From Apoderus coryli (lineage: Eukaryota; Arthropoda; Insecta; Coleoptera; Attelabidae), in contig OU452205.1 in NCBI GenBank assembly GCA_911728435.2, forward strand, positions 7,570,260-7,634,259: a stretch of 64,000 bases of DNA. Direction: 5' to 3'. The notes below the pieces were generated by a model. The model saw only the letters and a program-made list of their open reading frames with translations. It was not told the origin of the DNA and did not search any database. Each line of letters begins with the position of its first letter. Positions within the stretch are counted from its first letter, which is position 1. The position numbers and the translations under genes were made by a program. Positions 1 through 11,489 of the stretch are shown here, in pieces.

Positions 1-437
1 TATAAAGTTATCTTCAAGAGGCTACAAGAAAATGATGAGTTGGATTTCTTGTAGTGACTTGAGAATAACATTAAAAAGTCGAAAAGTCGGCGAACTGAAA
101 ATTGTGTTTTTAACACCTATAACCGATCATTCAAACATAATTTAAATTAGAACAGAGGTCGTAAACTGGATGTTAAGTTATTTTGTAAATATTTTATTTT
201 ATAATGTTTTCTTGTGTAAGTTTAAACAAAGATAAATATGCAACGTATATCTAATTACAAGTTTATAAATTATTGAAACTTAATTTTATAGAAGAATATA
301 ATTAAATAAGGAAAACAAAGTTTTTGTTATAAGATCAAATTATTATTCATTCATTTTTAATTAAAAATTATTCATTCTTATTATTATTTATTTCAGTAAA
401 AACTATTTGATCTAATACAAGAAAGTACAACTGGTAT
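1..437. other. AT-rich intergenic, nothing recognised
   Basis: This is very AT-rich sequence with short A/T runs. I see no open frame, inverted repeat or known element end in it. Confidence 0.5.
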
Positions 438-600
438 AATAATAATACTCTTGTGCGCATGCTGCAGGACAATAGGAACTAATCGACCATCCCAACTGCC
501 TCCCTAAAAGAGTGGCGACCCAGGCTGAGAGAGATAGACAATATTTCGGGTAGATTTCATAGTGGTTTTACTGCTCCCTTATATATACTGTGTCCATAGT
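438..600 (-). repeat. Possible LINE 3' tail, minus strand
   Basis: A locally GC-richer block of about 100 bases abuts an (AAT)-type tract at 438-448. Read on the minus strand, the block ends in ATTATTATTATA, the tail style seen on clear LINE 3' ends elsewhere in this window. No protein motif survives. The call rests only on tail style and base composition, so it is weak. Confidence 0.27.
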
Positions 601-2130
601 AAGTAGGTATATCCAGAATAGGTGAAAATAATAAAACATTTTTGAATCAGTTATTCATCTTCTGGTTTTTGTCCTTGCTTTGTCTAGAACTAAGAAGTGC
701 CCAGTAATAATATATAAACTACCTTTAGTTTTGGAAATACATTAAAATTATATTGGGAAAAGTTGTTGTTGTTGTTGTGTATAATGAATATTTACGGCGC
801 AATTCAAAAATTCAATCCACTTCGGCGCTGTGGTATAGTTTTTCCAATCTTACTAAATAATGCTATACAAAACCATAACCTTTGAAAGTCAATGCCGACC
901 TCCGCCGTCCATAGGCGCACCATTTTAACTTTTCATAACAATACCTACATGCCCTACGATATTTTAAAAATCCTTTATGCTGAATAATAACAGGGTCTAT
1001 GGCCGGAAAAATGTGATCCACCGATTTTTTCCATATGTTAGTTTTTGTCTAAATCAGATATAACGGTTCTTATATTCTCTAGGATTACAGCGCTTGATTA
1101 AAAATTATTATGTAATTTGATAGATCTTCTTACATTTTATCAATCTAAGAAAAACTATTGAACAGATCATTGTTACAATATTCTGCTACCGTGTTTTACT
1201 GTCGGACACAAATTTTCTTCGTAAATTCCACATTAAGTCTTCGCTATACCATATGGTGTCCATCCGATTATATTTAGATTAATCTGAGAAAATAACACGT
1301 TGTCAAAAATTATTTGTTTCATTCATATTATATTTATTTGCAAACTCTAATCATTAACCCAATAGTTTTGCCAGTCCCTGTAGTGAGTTTTCTTATAAGG
1401 CGGCTTCCTTTGACAAGCATGAGATATTATACGTCTTATATACGAGGGAGAAATGAATCAAAAAAACCCTGAATTCGATGCCCATTTCTAATTTAAAGAG
1501 GCATGGGAACGGGTAGCCCCGGTAGAATCGTTAAATGTATATATTATACATTAACTTTGGATATACTTATAATGACAACAATATTTATTGTTTGTCAATG
1601 CGGTAAATTAATTTGTCAAAGTAAAGTGGAAAATAAATAACAAAAATGCTCACTAAAGATGAAAAAATGTATTACTTACAGTTATTTAATATAAAATTTC
1701 CAAATACCGTTCCAGCCCAATCCAGATTGTTGAAAAGTGGATTGGTAGGAATGGTTCTATGGCCCACTAGGTTTTCGAATTTATCGGTGATGGATTTTGA
1801 TTTGTGGAGGAGCTTGAAGCAAATAGTATACTCTGTAATCATTCCGAATGATGTGATAGGGAAAGAATCTCAGACGCAATACAGTGGAAGAAATTTAGCA
1901 TAGTTTCAGGGAAATTCGACCTGGTATTGAAAAGGTGGTGTATTAATAGAATAACAAACAATACCGGAATTCAGTAGTTTGTTAATAGTTTACTTTGTTT
2001 AAAATTAATTCTTAAGTTGAGCTTGCACGTTGTGATTTTTTAGGGTATTAATATAAGAATTCATTTTGACTAAGGGACATATTCCATAAAGAATTATAGT
2101 TTCCGGTTCAAATATTAAATGTGTTTTATA
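601..2130. other. Intergenic, no gene recognised
   Basis: This is AT-rich sequence. An 85-codon open frame near 1646-1903 has no family motif and is of a length expected by chance. No terminal repeats were seen. Confidence 0.4.
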
Positions 2131-2135
2131 GGGTT

Positions 2136-2200
2136 AAGTATGAATGGGCATTGGGCTAGACTTGGCCTGATAAAGACGTTTATTATTATTATTTATTATT
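2136..2200 (+). repeat. LINE 3' tail remnant
   Basis: A GATAAAGACG stretch is followed by a (TTA)n run. This matches the AATAAAGC-(TTA)n end of the well preserved LINE at 29.65 kb in layout. No coding remains are visible upstream. It is probably a strongly 5'-truncated insertion. Confidence 0.35.
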
Positions 2201-2520
2201 GTTATCTCTTATTGAAATCTACTTTTAACGCCCTTCGCACTTGGGAAAATGAAAATTGTGTAGGCATATGGAGACTACAGTTTTTTTATGTTAACAAAAG
2301 TACATTTCCTCGACTGTTTAAGAATAATAAATGATACAGAAAAACGACGTTGACAAACGGCAGTCATTTTTAATTGATTTTTTTACTAACATTAATTAGA
2401 GTAGAGTTTGAAAAAATGCCCTGCATATATTTTTCAAAATTGTTCCTGAAACACATTGATATCTATAGTTGTATATTCTTTTTTGATCTTCAAATTCCTG
2501 AACCTTTTCATATTTATTTG

Positions 2521-2785
2521 TTTTTTTTTTTGGGTAATATAGGTTCACAAAATTACTTGAACTGTGAAATAAATTTTGGTTTTATTTCATGACATGAAAT
2601 AAAACCAAAATATACATACAACGTTTCGACAACTCCATTTATATATTGTCTTCCTCAAGTACTCTTAAAACAGCGTTGTTAGATTGAAAAATATTAATTG
2701 TCCTTATCCAACTATGCATAATATTGTTGCAAATTTATTTCAAAGTTCAAGTAATTTTGTGAACCTATATTACCCAAAAAAAAAA
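2521..2785. mobile_element. Hairpin MITE with ~55-bp inverted arms
   Basis: Positions 2521-2577 and 2731-2785 are inverted copies of each other with one visible mismatch over about 55 bases. The arms contain GGGTAATATAGGTTCACAA. Between them, 2573-2591 and 2593-2611 form a second, perfect 19-bp inverted repeat with a 1-base spacer. The arm resembles that of the hairpin element at 13897-14223 (TTGGG then AGGTTCACAA), so the two are probably one family. It is noncoding; the class of the mobilising transposase is unknown. Confidence 0.65.
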
Positions 2786-2799
2786 TAAAATAAAAAAAT

Positions 2800-4796
2800 A
2801 TAGCTGGAAATGAGCCAGCAGGTATATTAATATGAGATATTTTTAATAGGTAAGTCTTGATCGGCCAATATTTTCAATGCTTTCCACATAAGTTAATAGA
2901 GGAGGAGTCTATAACTCGGTCTATACTACATAATGAATTACCCTACGGTTCGTGTAAAAATGTCACTTTCAACTTCTCAACATAGGTAATAAACAAAGAA
3001 TAATATAATATTTTATAGTTGAAGAATCAATATAAATATTATTGCTTTATAACCGCATGCAATTTCACGATTCTATTTCATTTTTTTTATTTAAAACTAA
3101 GGATTTTTTATCGTTCTATTATTGGTTTAAGCATTAAACTGCCGCTGTCACAAACAAATACTAATACGATTTATACTGCGCCGCGGGATTATCGGTAATT
3201 ACAAGAAAATAATAGTCGTGCGCATAAGATTTTTTAATTTTACAAAACACGACACATATATAAATTAAAAAAATATATGCTTACAAATCACTGATTATTG
3301 CAATTATAATTTTATATAAAAGCTGGGATAAAATATGATTTTAAGACTATTAAAATTATATATTAATGTCAAGTCCTGTGTGTTAGATAAATTGCTTATC
3401 TTCGGAATATCTTCTATTTTAAGGACCTCTACGATGACAGCTAATTATATTTTGAGACTTGGGAACACTTATTGTGCTTTATATCCAGGATATCAACATA
3501 TAGTATTTGCCTTGGCGACATTCCTTATCTGGTCAATTGGAGAAGGCACGAAACTGTGTGTCAAATCTCGTGTGTAAATTCTATATGTTGCAATAAATAT
3601 AAAACACTTATATTATTAAAAAAAACAAAAAAAAAATGTTTATTCTAAAGAATTTATATCTAAGCTGCGTTAGCTACAAGGTCTGCCATCGAAGCTGAAC
3701 ATTTTGTTCTTTTGGCTTGTATGACAAATCCAATATTTAAAATTTGTGTTAAGACAAACAATCGAAATACTTTTCCAATAATTAATTCATCATTCAACAA
3801 AACAATAAAATCTTCAATAACCTACTGTAACCATTTTGAATTAGCGGGTGTTACCTATTTACATACAGAAAGAATACTAACTTTATAGCTCAACCCAAAT
3901 GAACCCCTATATACTATTCAAATTGTTACTGATTCGATTCAAGCTTTTCGAGCGTTTTAATTAAAGAAGAACAACCAAAGAATATCAACTTTATTAATAT
4001 GTATTAAAGTAATGTAAAATTTACTAACCTTTTATGGTTTTGGAACTCTGCTGCTCACTCACTCAATTTATTTAAAAGAAAATTATTAATTAAACGACCC
4101 TTCTGTTCAACAACATAACCAAAGCTTTATTTGAAATAAAACACACGATTTGGGCTTTTCAAATCAACTAAATTTAATAATTAAAATTAACAAAGAAAAT
4201 GAATAACAAATAAAGAAATAAATATGTAAAAATAAAAAAGAATAAAACAATTAAAATAATGAAAATCTAAATGAAAATCTTATTCATTAATGTACAATTT
4301 AAAATAGATAAATTAATAGAATTACGAATAATTATGTTAATTCCCATACGAAACTTTTAATTACAATTATTGAAAACTGAATATAATTCAATTACTTACT
4401 AAAAGAAATAACTTTAAGCTTTATAAAAAACTGATTTGGAAAACAAAAACGCCTTCAATTAAAAGAATTAACAAAAAGTTACTGAAACTTTAACTTTAGA
4501 AAAATGCACTATTTCAGAATGAAAATGAAATTTACTTTATCTTTCTACTGATATAATTTAGAACAAAAATAGAAAATAATTCTTAACTGCGAAAAATCTT
4601 CCAAAAACAAATTAAAATATTTAATTTAACTTTATACAATTGGTACCTCTAGACCATACCAAACCCAAAACGAATCTCCCTTGAAAATCCCGATTGCATT
4701 TCCAAAATTGCTTCATGAAAATGAGAAGTAGGTACTATAGACTGAACATAGCCAATAAGAAAAGGGCATTGAACATACACCCCTATAAAATACAAC
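2800..4796. other. Intergenic, no gene recognised
   Basis: AT-rich sequence. An 80-codon frame at 3335-3577 shows no motif. Positions 4130-4600 are almost pure A/T. I see no terminal repeats or RNA gene. Confidence 0.4.
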
Positions 4797-5128
4797 TACA
4801 GGGTGGCAGTAGTTTACATCTTAGAAATAAAATACATTTTTATGTCGACTGTGATGATTGTTGTCACTTAGGTATCTTATGTTGGAGTTCGTTCAAAAGA
4901 TTAACCAGTCACTACCATTTTTAAAGCAAGAAACAATACGATTTTATAATGACTTCTCAAACTTCCGAATCAGCGACAGGGCAAAAACTCATTGTTTTTT
5001 TACTAGCCCTTTATATATATTCTTTGATATGGGAAACCGTGACGCCCTCCAATCAGCTTCAGTATATAATAATAATAGTCCGATATTTAATTTATATGAA
5101 GGTGAATGTTGAAAGTGACCACCCTGTA
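4797..5128. mobile_element. Small MITE, ACAGGGTGG ends, TA duplication
   Basis: The element body 4799-5126 (328 bp) starts CAGGGTGGCA and ends with the inverse of CAGGGTGGTC, flanked on both sides by TA. This layout is typical of non-autonomous Tc1/mariner-like elements. Three overlapping short frames inside it on both strands have no family signature and are treated as chance. The TIR match is only 8 bases, so the boundaries are moderate. Confidence 0.5.
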
Positions 5129-6030
5129 AATAAAACATCTGGTTATCCTTTCTAATATATGCATTTATCTTTTCGACTAACTCATAAACAAACATAATAT
5201 TTTCGACTAGAAAAAGGTCCTTTTCTAGGTATCAATTCTTTTATCACATAGAAAAAGGCATCCGAGATAATATTTATTATTTCCAGATGTTGTATAATAT
5301 TTACAGAAATATTAGACTTCCAGACACGTTAGGTATAAAACTAAGAGAAAATATCCTAAACTACCCAAATATATATACAGGGTAAGACAAAAGTATATTC
5401 TATTGCCAGTGTGCCTTTGTTTTGTTACACTACATCTCTCTTTATCAGAGCTCGAAGAATCTCTCTCCTATCAAAAATGTTTGTGTTTTTATTATAGATT
5501 AATAAAATTTTCGTTCACAGATACAGGTCTGGACAAAGATAATGAAAATATTCCAAATTAATCAAACACTCATAATGTGACAAATAAACATTCGTCGCAG
5601 CTAATAATGTTTTGTCTGGTGGTAAGGAATGATATCCGGATTCATATAAAATTTAAATATTCGCCTTTTGATAATGATAAACTGGTGGCGGTTATTATCT
5701 TTAGCATATTTGTGGGAGAAATTTTATAATAAGGTCGAACCATCTCATCATCAAATAATAATAAAACAGTTCAAGAGGTGTCTTCCCTGAAAGGCTGTTT
5801 TTTAGCTTATCATGCTCCTGGCAAATAAATTAATTTACTATCGTTATTTTTTTTATTTTGCTATATAATTTATTCAATATAAATTGTATAATATTGGAGT
5901 CATAAAAATAGTGAGTGATTTTTTAATATTACCTTTTCAAAATAATTTTTTATTTAAATTGAAATGTCTGCTAAAAATACGTATAAATATACAACTCAAA
6001 GAATTTGCTTTAAAAATTAAAAGTTCCATG
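5129..6030. other. Intergenic with one solitary ACAGGGTAAG end
   Basis: A single TATACAGGGTAAGACAAA motif near 5376 resembles the termini of the TA-flanked repeats in this window, but no partner end was found. There is no coding signature. Confidence 0.35.
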
Positions 6031-6036
6031 CGGGAG

Positions 6037-6397
6037 ACTTTCCCGCACTTTTGATATTTGCCCACATAATTCTCGAGAAAATTGCGTTTAAAATTTCACC
6101 AGTTAGAAGTTCTTAGAATATACTACAAAGACCTATAATACAATAATTTGGTAAAGGGTTTGTGGCGTCATTGAGAGAGCGTTCGCTTCGCATGTGGAAA
6201 GTTCGAATCCCAACTCTGATAATATTTTTTCTTCCTAATTTTTCAATAAAGTAGTTAGTTTGTTACGTTAGTTTGTTGGAAATAATGAAAATAATTATAA
6301 TAATAATTATTATTAAAATTCTGTTTCGTTACGCAGGTCATATATTTTTGATTATATTATAAGTTGTCGGGAAAGTTTTGGGGGGACACAACCGATT
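6037..6397 (+). repeat. Dispersed SINE/MITE copy 1 with tRNA-like core
   Basis: This segment has relatives at 23390-23672 (plus) and 60993-61345 (minus). Shared landmarks are CTCGAGAA near the start, an (AAT/ATT) palindrome in the middle, GTTACGCAGGTCATAT, and GGGAAAGTTTTGGGG then GACACAACCGAT at the end. At about 6160-6215 a GTGGCGTCATTGAG block and an AGTTCGAATCCC block sit roughly where the A and B boxes of a tRNA promoter would be. This suggests a tRNA-derived SINE. It lacks a clear poly(A) tail, so a MITE carrying a tRNA-like insert is the alternative. Confidence 0.5.
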
Positions 6398-6741
6398 TTT
6401 GTCTGTTACGAATAAGTAACTAAACATTCGACTGTGTTTACAGAAATAAACAACTATGTAATCAGTAAAAAAATAATTTGCAGTCTGTGGTGCAACAACG
6501 CACCACTGTGAAGATGGGTTAATACAAAGGGCCTCTGACCAACTGAGCAGTGGTGTACATAGGCAACTAAATTCTACAATAATAAGTACCATTTCCTAGA
6601 AAAGAAAACTTCTATCATTGAAGCCAATCGTCCTTATGGTGTGCAAAAATCTCACAAGCAAAATTAAATACTGCGGTGGGTGTACAACATGAATTTGATA
6701 AAGAAAAGGTACAACACTTGACAGAGGACAAAGATTAACAT

Positions 6742-7050
6742 CACAGATTTAATAGACTCTGTGTTAACATACTTCAGCATTTTGTAATAGAAATCCTAGC
6801 GAAACTACAACGGTTAGATTACCTAGGTAGGGAGCTGCAAAAGGGAGAAAATAAAAAACTCATTGGAACTGACCGAAAAATTCCCATCTCTATCTTTCTC
6901 CCAAACCAAAACGAAATAACGAAGTTAATAGGAGAGATTCGGAAGAAAATATCCGAAATATCAAAAAATATTGTAAGATGGTTTATCGACAGCTCCAATA
7001 CCAATAAAGAGACTGGAGTACGATTATCCTCGTCTCGAACTTCTAAATAA
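6742..7050 (+). pseudogene. Degenerate LINE RNase H-like frame
   Basis: An open frame of about 100 codons without a useful ATG runs to TAA at 7048-7050. Near its end it reads RWFIDSSNTNKETGV, which resembles the first catalytic strand of LINE-type RNase H (W-DGS-K-GTG pattern), with S in place of the usual G. The expected later RNase H motifs are not intact, and stop codons follow. It is probably a relic of the RNase H region of an R1/I/Jockey-type LINE. The match is short, so a chance frame is possible. Confidence 0.35.
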
Positions 7051-8220
7051 CCAGCATATTTCTACACGCACTACACTTCAGAAGAACTACCGGAAGTAGA
7101 GCATTGCAATCTACTCTGATAATCGCTAGGCCGTCAGCTCAAAAACATTATAAATTTAAGAATATATTTGCCAATGATCGTACTGGTGATCCGTTGTGAA
7201 AATTGCAATTTGTAAAAGCAATGCGTCAGCATTCAAATATGTTTATATCTATTTTATTCCGTCTCTTATGTAATCGCTTGCATATTTTCACCTGCTGCCG
7301 CTTCATGCAAATTTCGAGACGATCCCATCACCATCTTCAACCACTTGCCGGCCGAAAAACAATAAGAGAATAACAGGAGAAACAAAAATGTAAGTAGACT
7401 CTCGATACACCTACGCTTTGTTCGCAAAACATAAACGTCGTGTTTGCATGTTTGGTTTGTTGGGTGAAGTGATTACTAAATAAGTATTAGATTCCTCTTA
7501 TACACGTTAAATATATCTACGGGGAAGACTCCACTAGTGTGTGCTTCGGGCTAATGAAAAATAAACATGCAACAGCATGTATATTTAAGTACAAGTATTT
7601 ATTTAAATTTCCTGATCATTTAGGAAGTTGATTATAAAGCCAGATTTTAAAATTACATTCCAAAGGTAGGATTGTTCATAATTTTCTCATAATATATACG
7701 GTGAGCATATAAAAACACTTGACAAACGGACACTGTTATGCAATACAGTGTCAACCCACAAAAAATTGAGTTATACCTATATGTCAGGCCATCGCTTGAA
7801 GCGTTTTCTTCGTTTTGTAATAGAAATTTAAGTGACTTATTTTATTTTGTTGGGATAAATTCGTAATTTTAAATGATTTTAACCCACAAAGATATTTAAG
7901 TAATTTTGTAACAAAATGCCAAGTTACTTGACGTATTTTTATTAGACCTTTGGCGCCATCTCCTTGAAATGTGTCATGAGGGTTAACATGTTATTGCAAA
8001 ATAGTGCAGAATAGTGGACTCTACCCCGGATTGCTTCATCAGTGTTTCATTGCTATTTTTCTCAATTTGAAAGCATATAATTCTGAAGAAATAGTTGAGC
8101 ATTGCTTTTCAAGTCTTCTAAAATATCAGACGAGATTCTACTACGCAGGTAAGAACATATTTTCTTGTACATTGCCATTAATCCTCTTTTTAAAGTAAGG
8201 TTATGTCTTCTTATTTTTCT
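7051..8220. other. Intergenic, no gene recognised
   Basis: AT-rich sequence with a slightly GC-richer patch at 7260-7400. No motif, element end or RNA gene was recognised. A 64-codon frame near 8004-8198 has no signature. Confidence 0.4.
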
Positions 8221-8227
8221 TGGGAAC

Positions 8228-8300
8228 CAATGGCGGCTTGTCCTATGAAGCAAGTGAAGCAACGCTTCACCTAAATAATCAGTAAAATTAATAATATTTA
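8228..8300 (+). repeat. Repeat terminus, TGGCGGCTTGTC family
   Basis: The block TGGCGGCTTGTCCTATGAAG followed by CAAGTGAAGCAACG recurs at 55144-55215 with few changes, and its first part recurs inverted at 16265-16306. The CAGTGGCGG start resembles hAT-like transposon ends, but no transposase is visible. It is an old non-autonomous element end. Confidence 0.4.
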
Positions 8301-8474
8301 AGTATTTTATTTTATTGTGTAATTATTTTTCTCCATATAAAATTTAAACTATGAATTAAAGTATACTTAATTTTCAACCTGCTTTACCACAAAACTGTAA
8401 TGTTGAATTTCGTCTTCATCTGAAGCAGGCTTTATCCTATACACCTACGCAATTCAGGAGACAGTCGATTATAC

Positions 8475-9308
8475 CTAAAAAGACCTCTGATACAATGCAG
8501 TGCTATGCTGCGGGACTGTAATTGTGTCCTTACGTCTCACGTTGACATTGTGGACGTCAGTACAAAAAGTAATCTTCCGGTAAAGGTAAGGTGGTGTTTT
8601 AGGTTTAATAATCGTATGAAACAAAACAAGAGAGTGTAACTCTCTCCTGTTGGACATATTAAGTCACTTGACCTCATTTAATTTGTATGAAATTCTATCG
8701 TATTTCCTCATGTCAAAAATCATACGTAAGCATGCATTCTTAAAAACCTGGACACGCCTAGAATCAACGCCCAGAAGACATGGCCCATACACATAATCGC
8801 AGAAGTTCATGTGCGACAAAACCAGCAGCAACCTCCTCAGATCATACGAAAGCATACGTCTAATAGCATAAATAGCCTTAAGATTAGCGTATCCCGCCCG
8901 ACGTTTTACCGATATATGCTGGGAGAATCGAAGTGCACCATCCATCATCAAACCAAGACTCTTTGCCCGTTCGGACGCCGGAATGTCAATACCCCGGAGA
9001 GATATATGTATGTCTGGATTAGTCGGGAATCCGAAAAATATAGCTGTTGATTTTAAAGGGTTAATCTGTTGATCATGGCGCCCTGAGATCTCCGCCAGTG
9101 ACGACAAATCATTGCCAATCTGCTGCTGCCCGGCCGCTACTTGATTTTTGTTGAAAATGTACAGCACTTGTGAGTCATTTGCGTACATTTTCATAGTACC
9201 GTGCTTCAATGTATTTGGGAAGTTACACGTGTAAATAGTATACAAGATAGATATGTTAAGGTTATTCATGACATGTAGTAATTGAAGACTTACGATTACA
9301 ACATTCAA
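8475..9308 (-). pseudogene. LINE reverse transcriptase, C-terminal part
   Basis: This is a 5'-truncated non-LTR retrotransposon ORF2. It opens just before the RT active site, which reads YAND (normally YADD), followed by the thumb region (NPLKS, GIDIPASERAKSLG) and the C-terminal part (YVYGPCLLGVDSRR, then MSNRRELHSL and TDVHNVNVRRKD). A single in-frame TGA at 8664-8666, where relatives probably have Trp, splits the reading; the frame is the same on both sides. The damaged active site and nonsense codon make it inactive. The C-terminal TDVHN-NVR-KD motif is shared with the LINE remnant at 11.6-12.7 kb, so both are one family (Jockey/CR1-like). Confidence 0.8.
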
Positions 9309-9845
9309 GACAAATCAAGATTTCGCTTACCTTTTACACGTATTTAGTACCTATTAAAATTACTTGAAACAGAAACATCACAATACTTATTAAAAAACAA
9401 TGATTCTAATCATCATCATCATCTTCATAACACAAATGCCTACAGAAGTATCAATATGCAAGCGCACTGCATAACCTGATTGGGACATGTGTAGGTATAT
9501 TATATTATTTACAGATATATTAACAATTACGCAAATAACATACTTACATATAGTAAGGTCTATACTATATAATAATAATATGTTACTACGTGTATTTTGC
9601 TATGTACAGAAGATACCGACTGACCGATAAAACGGCATATGAATATTAGAAATCCTACATGGTGAGAATGCACTAAGAAGAAATATTTCACAAATTTCCT
9701 ATAGCATTTTTTTTATTTATTATTATTATGGAATTTAGATTTGCTATCTGCATGGATTCTAATTATATCCTTGAGACGTGAGACTATAAGGTTAGTGATC
9801 AATATCGATTTCAAGTTATTGGCTAAAGGTGAATAAAATATTACA
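9309..9845. other. Intergenic, no gene recognised
   Basis: AT-rich sequence with a short (ATC)n run near 9410-9423. Nothing else was identified. Confidence 0.4.
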
Positions 9846-10228
9846 TACAGGGTAACTAAGTTGGGTTAAATGGTTTTAAAAATGAAAATCAAACTGGTAA
9901 TTTAATTGGTGAGCCCTGATTCCATCTAGTAGCACTGCATTCAAATGGCTGCGTTGTTGTGAAATGGAAAATGAACAGGATGACGCCTAAGCAAACCAAA
10001 AACGAGTTGGATGCTTCACGTTCGCTTGCCACTTGATTATTTTCTTGCTTTATAAAACCATTAGGGCCAACTAAACACAATCACATTTCAAAGTTTTATA
10101 AACTTGCCCTTATTTTTAATACAAAAAAAAATAACAAAATATAAAAATTGGAGGTTGCCATATAAAATTTTTGAATGTTTACACTTTTTTTAATTTGTTT
10201 TAATACCCTTTTTGTCAACTACCCTGTA
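9846..10228. mobile_element. TA-flanked MITE, ACAGGGTA ends
   Basis: The body 9848-10226 is bounded by TA and starts CAGGGTAACTAAG; the other end is the inverse of CAGGGTAGTTGAC. The right part of the element together with the adjacent flank (10100-10300) recurs inverted at about 23690-23880. The mobile unit may therefore be larger than the TA-to-TA interval. It is noncoding. Confidence 0.5.
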
Positions 10229-10364
10229 TGATTATTAATTAAAAAAATACACATAGGCGCCTAAAGTAGGTCTATAACTACTAGGATATCCCAACAATTA
10301 TTAAAATGAAATGAAAGGCGTCTACTCCACAATATAACATCAACCTTCTATTATCAATATCAAA

Positions 10365-10425
10365 TCCATACCTACGTGTTTCGGGAACCGTATTCCCATC
10401 ATCAGTGCAGTGGTTAGATTAACAA
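10365..10425 (-). ncRNA. Degenerate hammerhead-like motif
   Basis: On the minus strand the order CTGATGA, a GGGAA/TTCCC stem and GAAAC is present, as in a hammerhead core. However, helix II has an unpaired T at its base and the flanking strands do not pair as helix I. It is probably a fossil of a ribozyme-bearing retroelement terminus and is not expected to be active. Confidence 0.3.
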
Positions 10426-10534
10426 GAAATAAGAAAGCATTAGAAATTAGTGAACTGTCATTGTTTTTAAAAAATATTAATTCATTTCATGATCACACGA
10501 CCACAAGAAAAAAAACATTTTCATAAAAAAAAAT

Positions 10535-10625
10535 TCTCAATTTAAATTAGGAAAAACAAACGCAGTTTAATATTGAAAAATCATTCATGTTAGAGGGCGT
10601 TTGTTTTTCCTAAATTAAATTGAGA
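10535..10625. repeat. 29-bp hairpin
   Basis: Positions 10535-10563 and 10597-10625 are inverted copies (core GGAAAAACAAACGC) with one mismatch and a 33-base loop. It lies just downstream of the hammerhead-like motif and may be part of the same old element. Confidence 0.6.
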
Positions 10626-10659
10626 AATTGTTTTTTGATTATCACTCCTCGTAATTATG

Positions 10660-10965
10660 GATTATTTTAATAAAATTTCAAATATTTCGAAAACAGCTGG
10701 ACATAGGTATAACATATGAGGTATACATGAACTATCTTTAGAATTATACAAGTAGAATCAAAAAATATATATAATTTATATATAGGGTCGTATTTTAAAA
10801 TAAGGAAGTTGACACCTACTGCTGGTATAATCGGAAGTACTAGATTCTTCAAAATATTTTAGCCGAATTGAATAAGTACTACGTGAGATTTTCAGATTGT
10901 TCCATAGTGTAGTTTCTCCATAATCAATCGACAACTTCCTGGTGAGACACCCGGTATATTTACTA
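10660..10965 (+). repeat. Dispersed repeat A, copy 1 (CACCCGGTA end)
   Basis: This roughly 300-bp segment matches 22680-22990 on the opposite strand. Shared landmarks include AGGGTCGTATT, AAGGAAGTTGACACC, a central ATATATAATTTATATA tract and a GAGACACCCGGTATA end. The latter resembles the ACAGGGTG terminus family, so this is probably a Tc1/mariner-associated MITE. Confidence 0.55.
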
Positions 10966-11070
10966 ATTTTCTTAAGTTACTTACTTTATCACTATAGCTA
11001 ATCAACATTCAGTGTTCTAATACTAATGTAAGTAATACTTTACAACAATAAAAATAAGCAAAATATATAG

Positions 11071-11330
11071 GGTGAGTTATTAGTGCGTCGAAGTTCGATA
11101 TTACCTCATAGATCAAAAATTTCACGCAAAACTAAGCAGCCAGTGTCATAAAATACGTATTTAAAAATTATTGTTATTTGTACAGGGTGGCTCATCTCAT
11201 AAGGGTGAACCAAACTTACGTTTGGTTAGAAAAAGACAATTCTTAGTATATAGTGCAAAACCTGTACAGGGTGAGTTCAAACTCAAATTTGCGTTTTACT
11301 CGAAATTTTTTAAATGAGACACCCTGTATA
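11071..11330. repeat. Cluster of ACAGGGTG element ends
   Basis: Several termini occur within about 260 bases: ATAGGGTGAGTTATT at 11071, ACAGGGTGGCTCATC near 11185, ACAGGGTGAGTTC near 11268 and the inverse ACACCCTGTATA near 11318. Only the last two form a plausible short pair. It is a nested scrap heap of related MITEs. Confidence 0.45.
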
Positions 11331-11489
11331 TAATATCAAAAACTGAAAGGAAAATTGATAATCTTTCATTCTTATATAGCCTTTTTTACACCTAAAGCTA
11401 TTAGTTTTGAAGATAGTTTCATTTATGAAATGTGGCTTCATCTCCAAACAACACAAAGTCAAAAAAATCTACCTGATTGTGAATTTATA

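Noticed and set aside
3448..3478. TTTTGAG-CTTGGGAACACTTATTG shared with about 60589-60615
   Set aside because: The match is under 30 bases with no similarity on either side. It could be chance or a tiny repeat scrap.
4694..5195. Four overlapping short ORFs
   Set aside because: They lie in and around a small MITE, in conflicting frames and strands, with no motifs.
6160..6215. Possible tRNA gene
   Set aside because: A- and B-box-like blocks are present but there is no acceptor stem or cloverleaf. It is part of a dispersed repeat.
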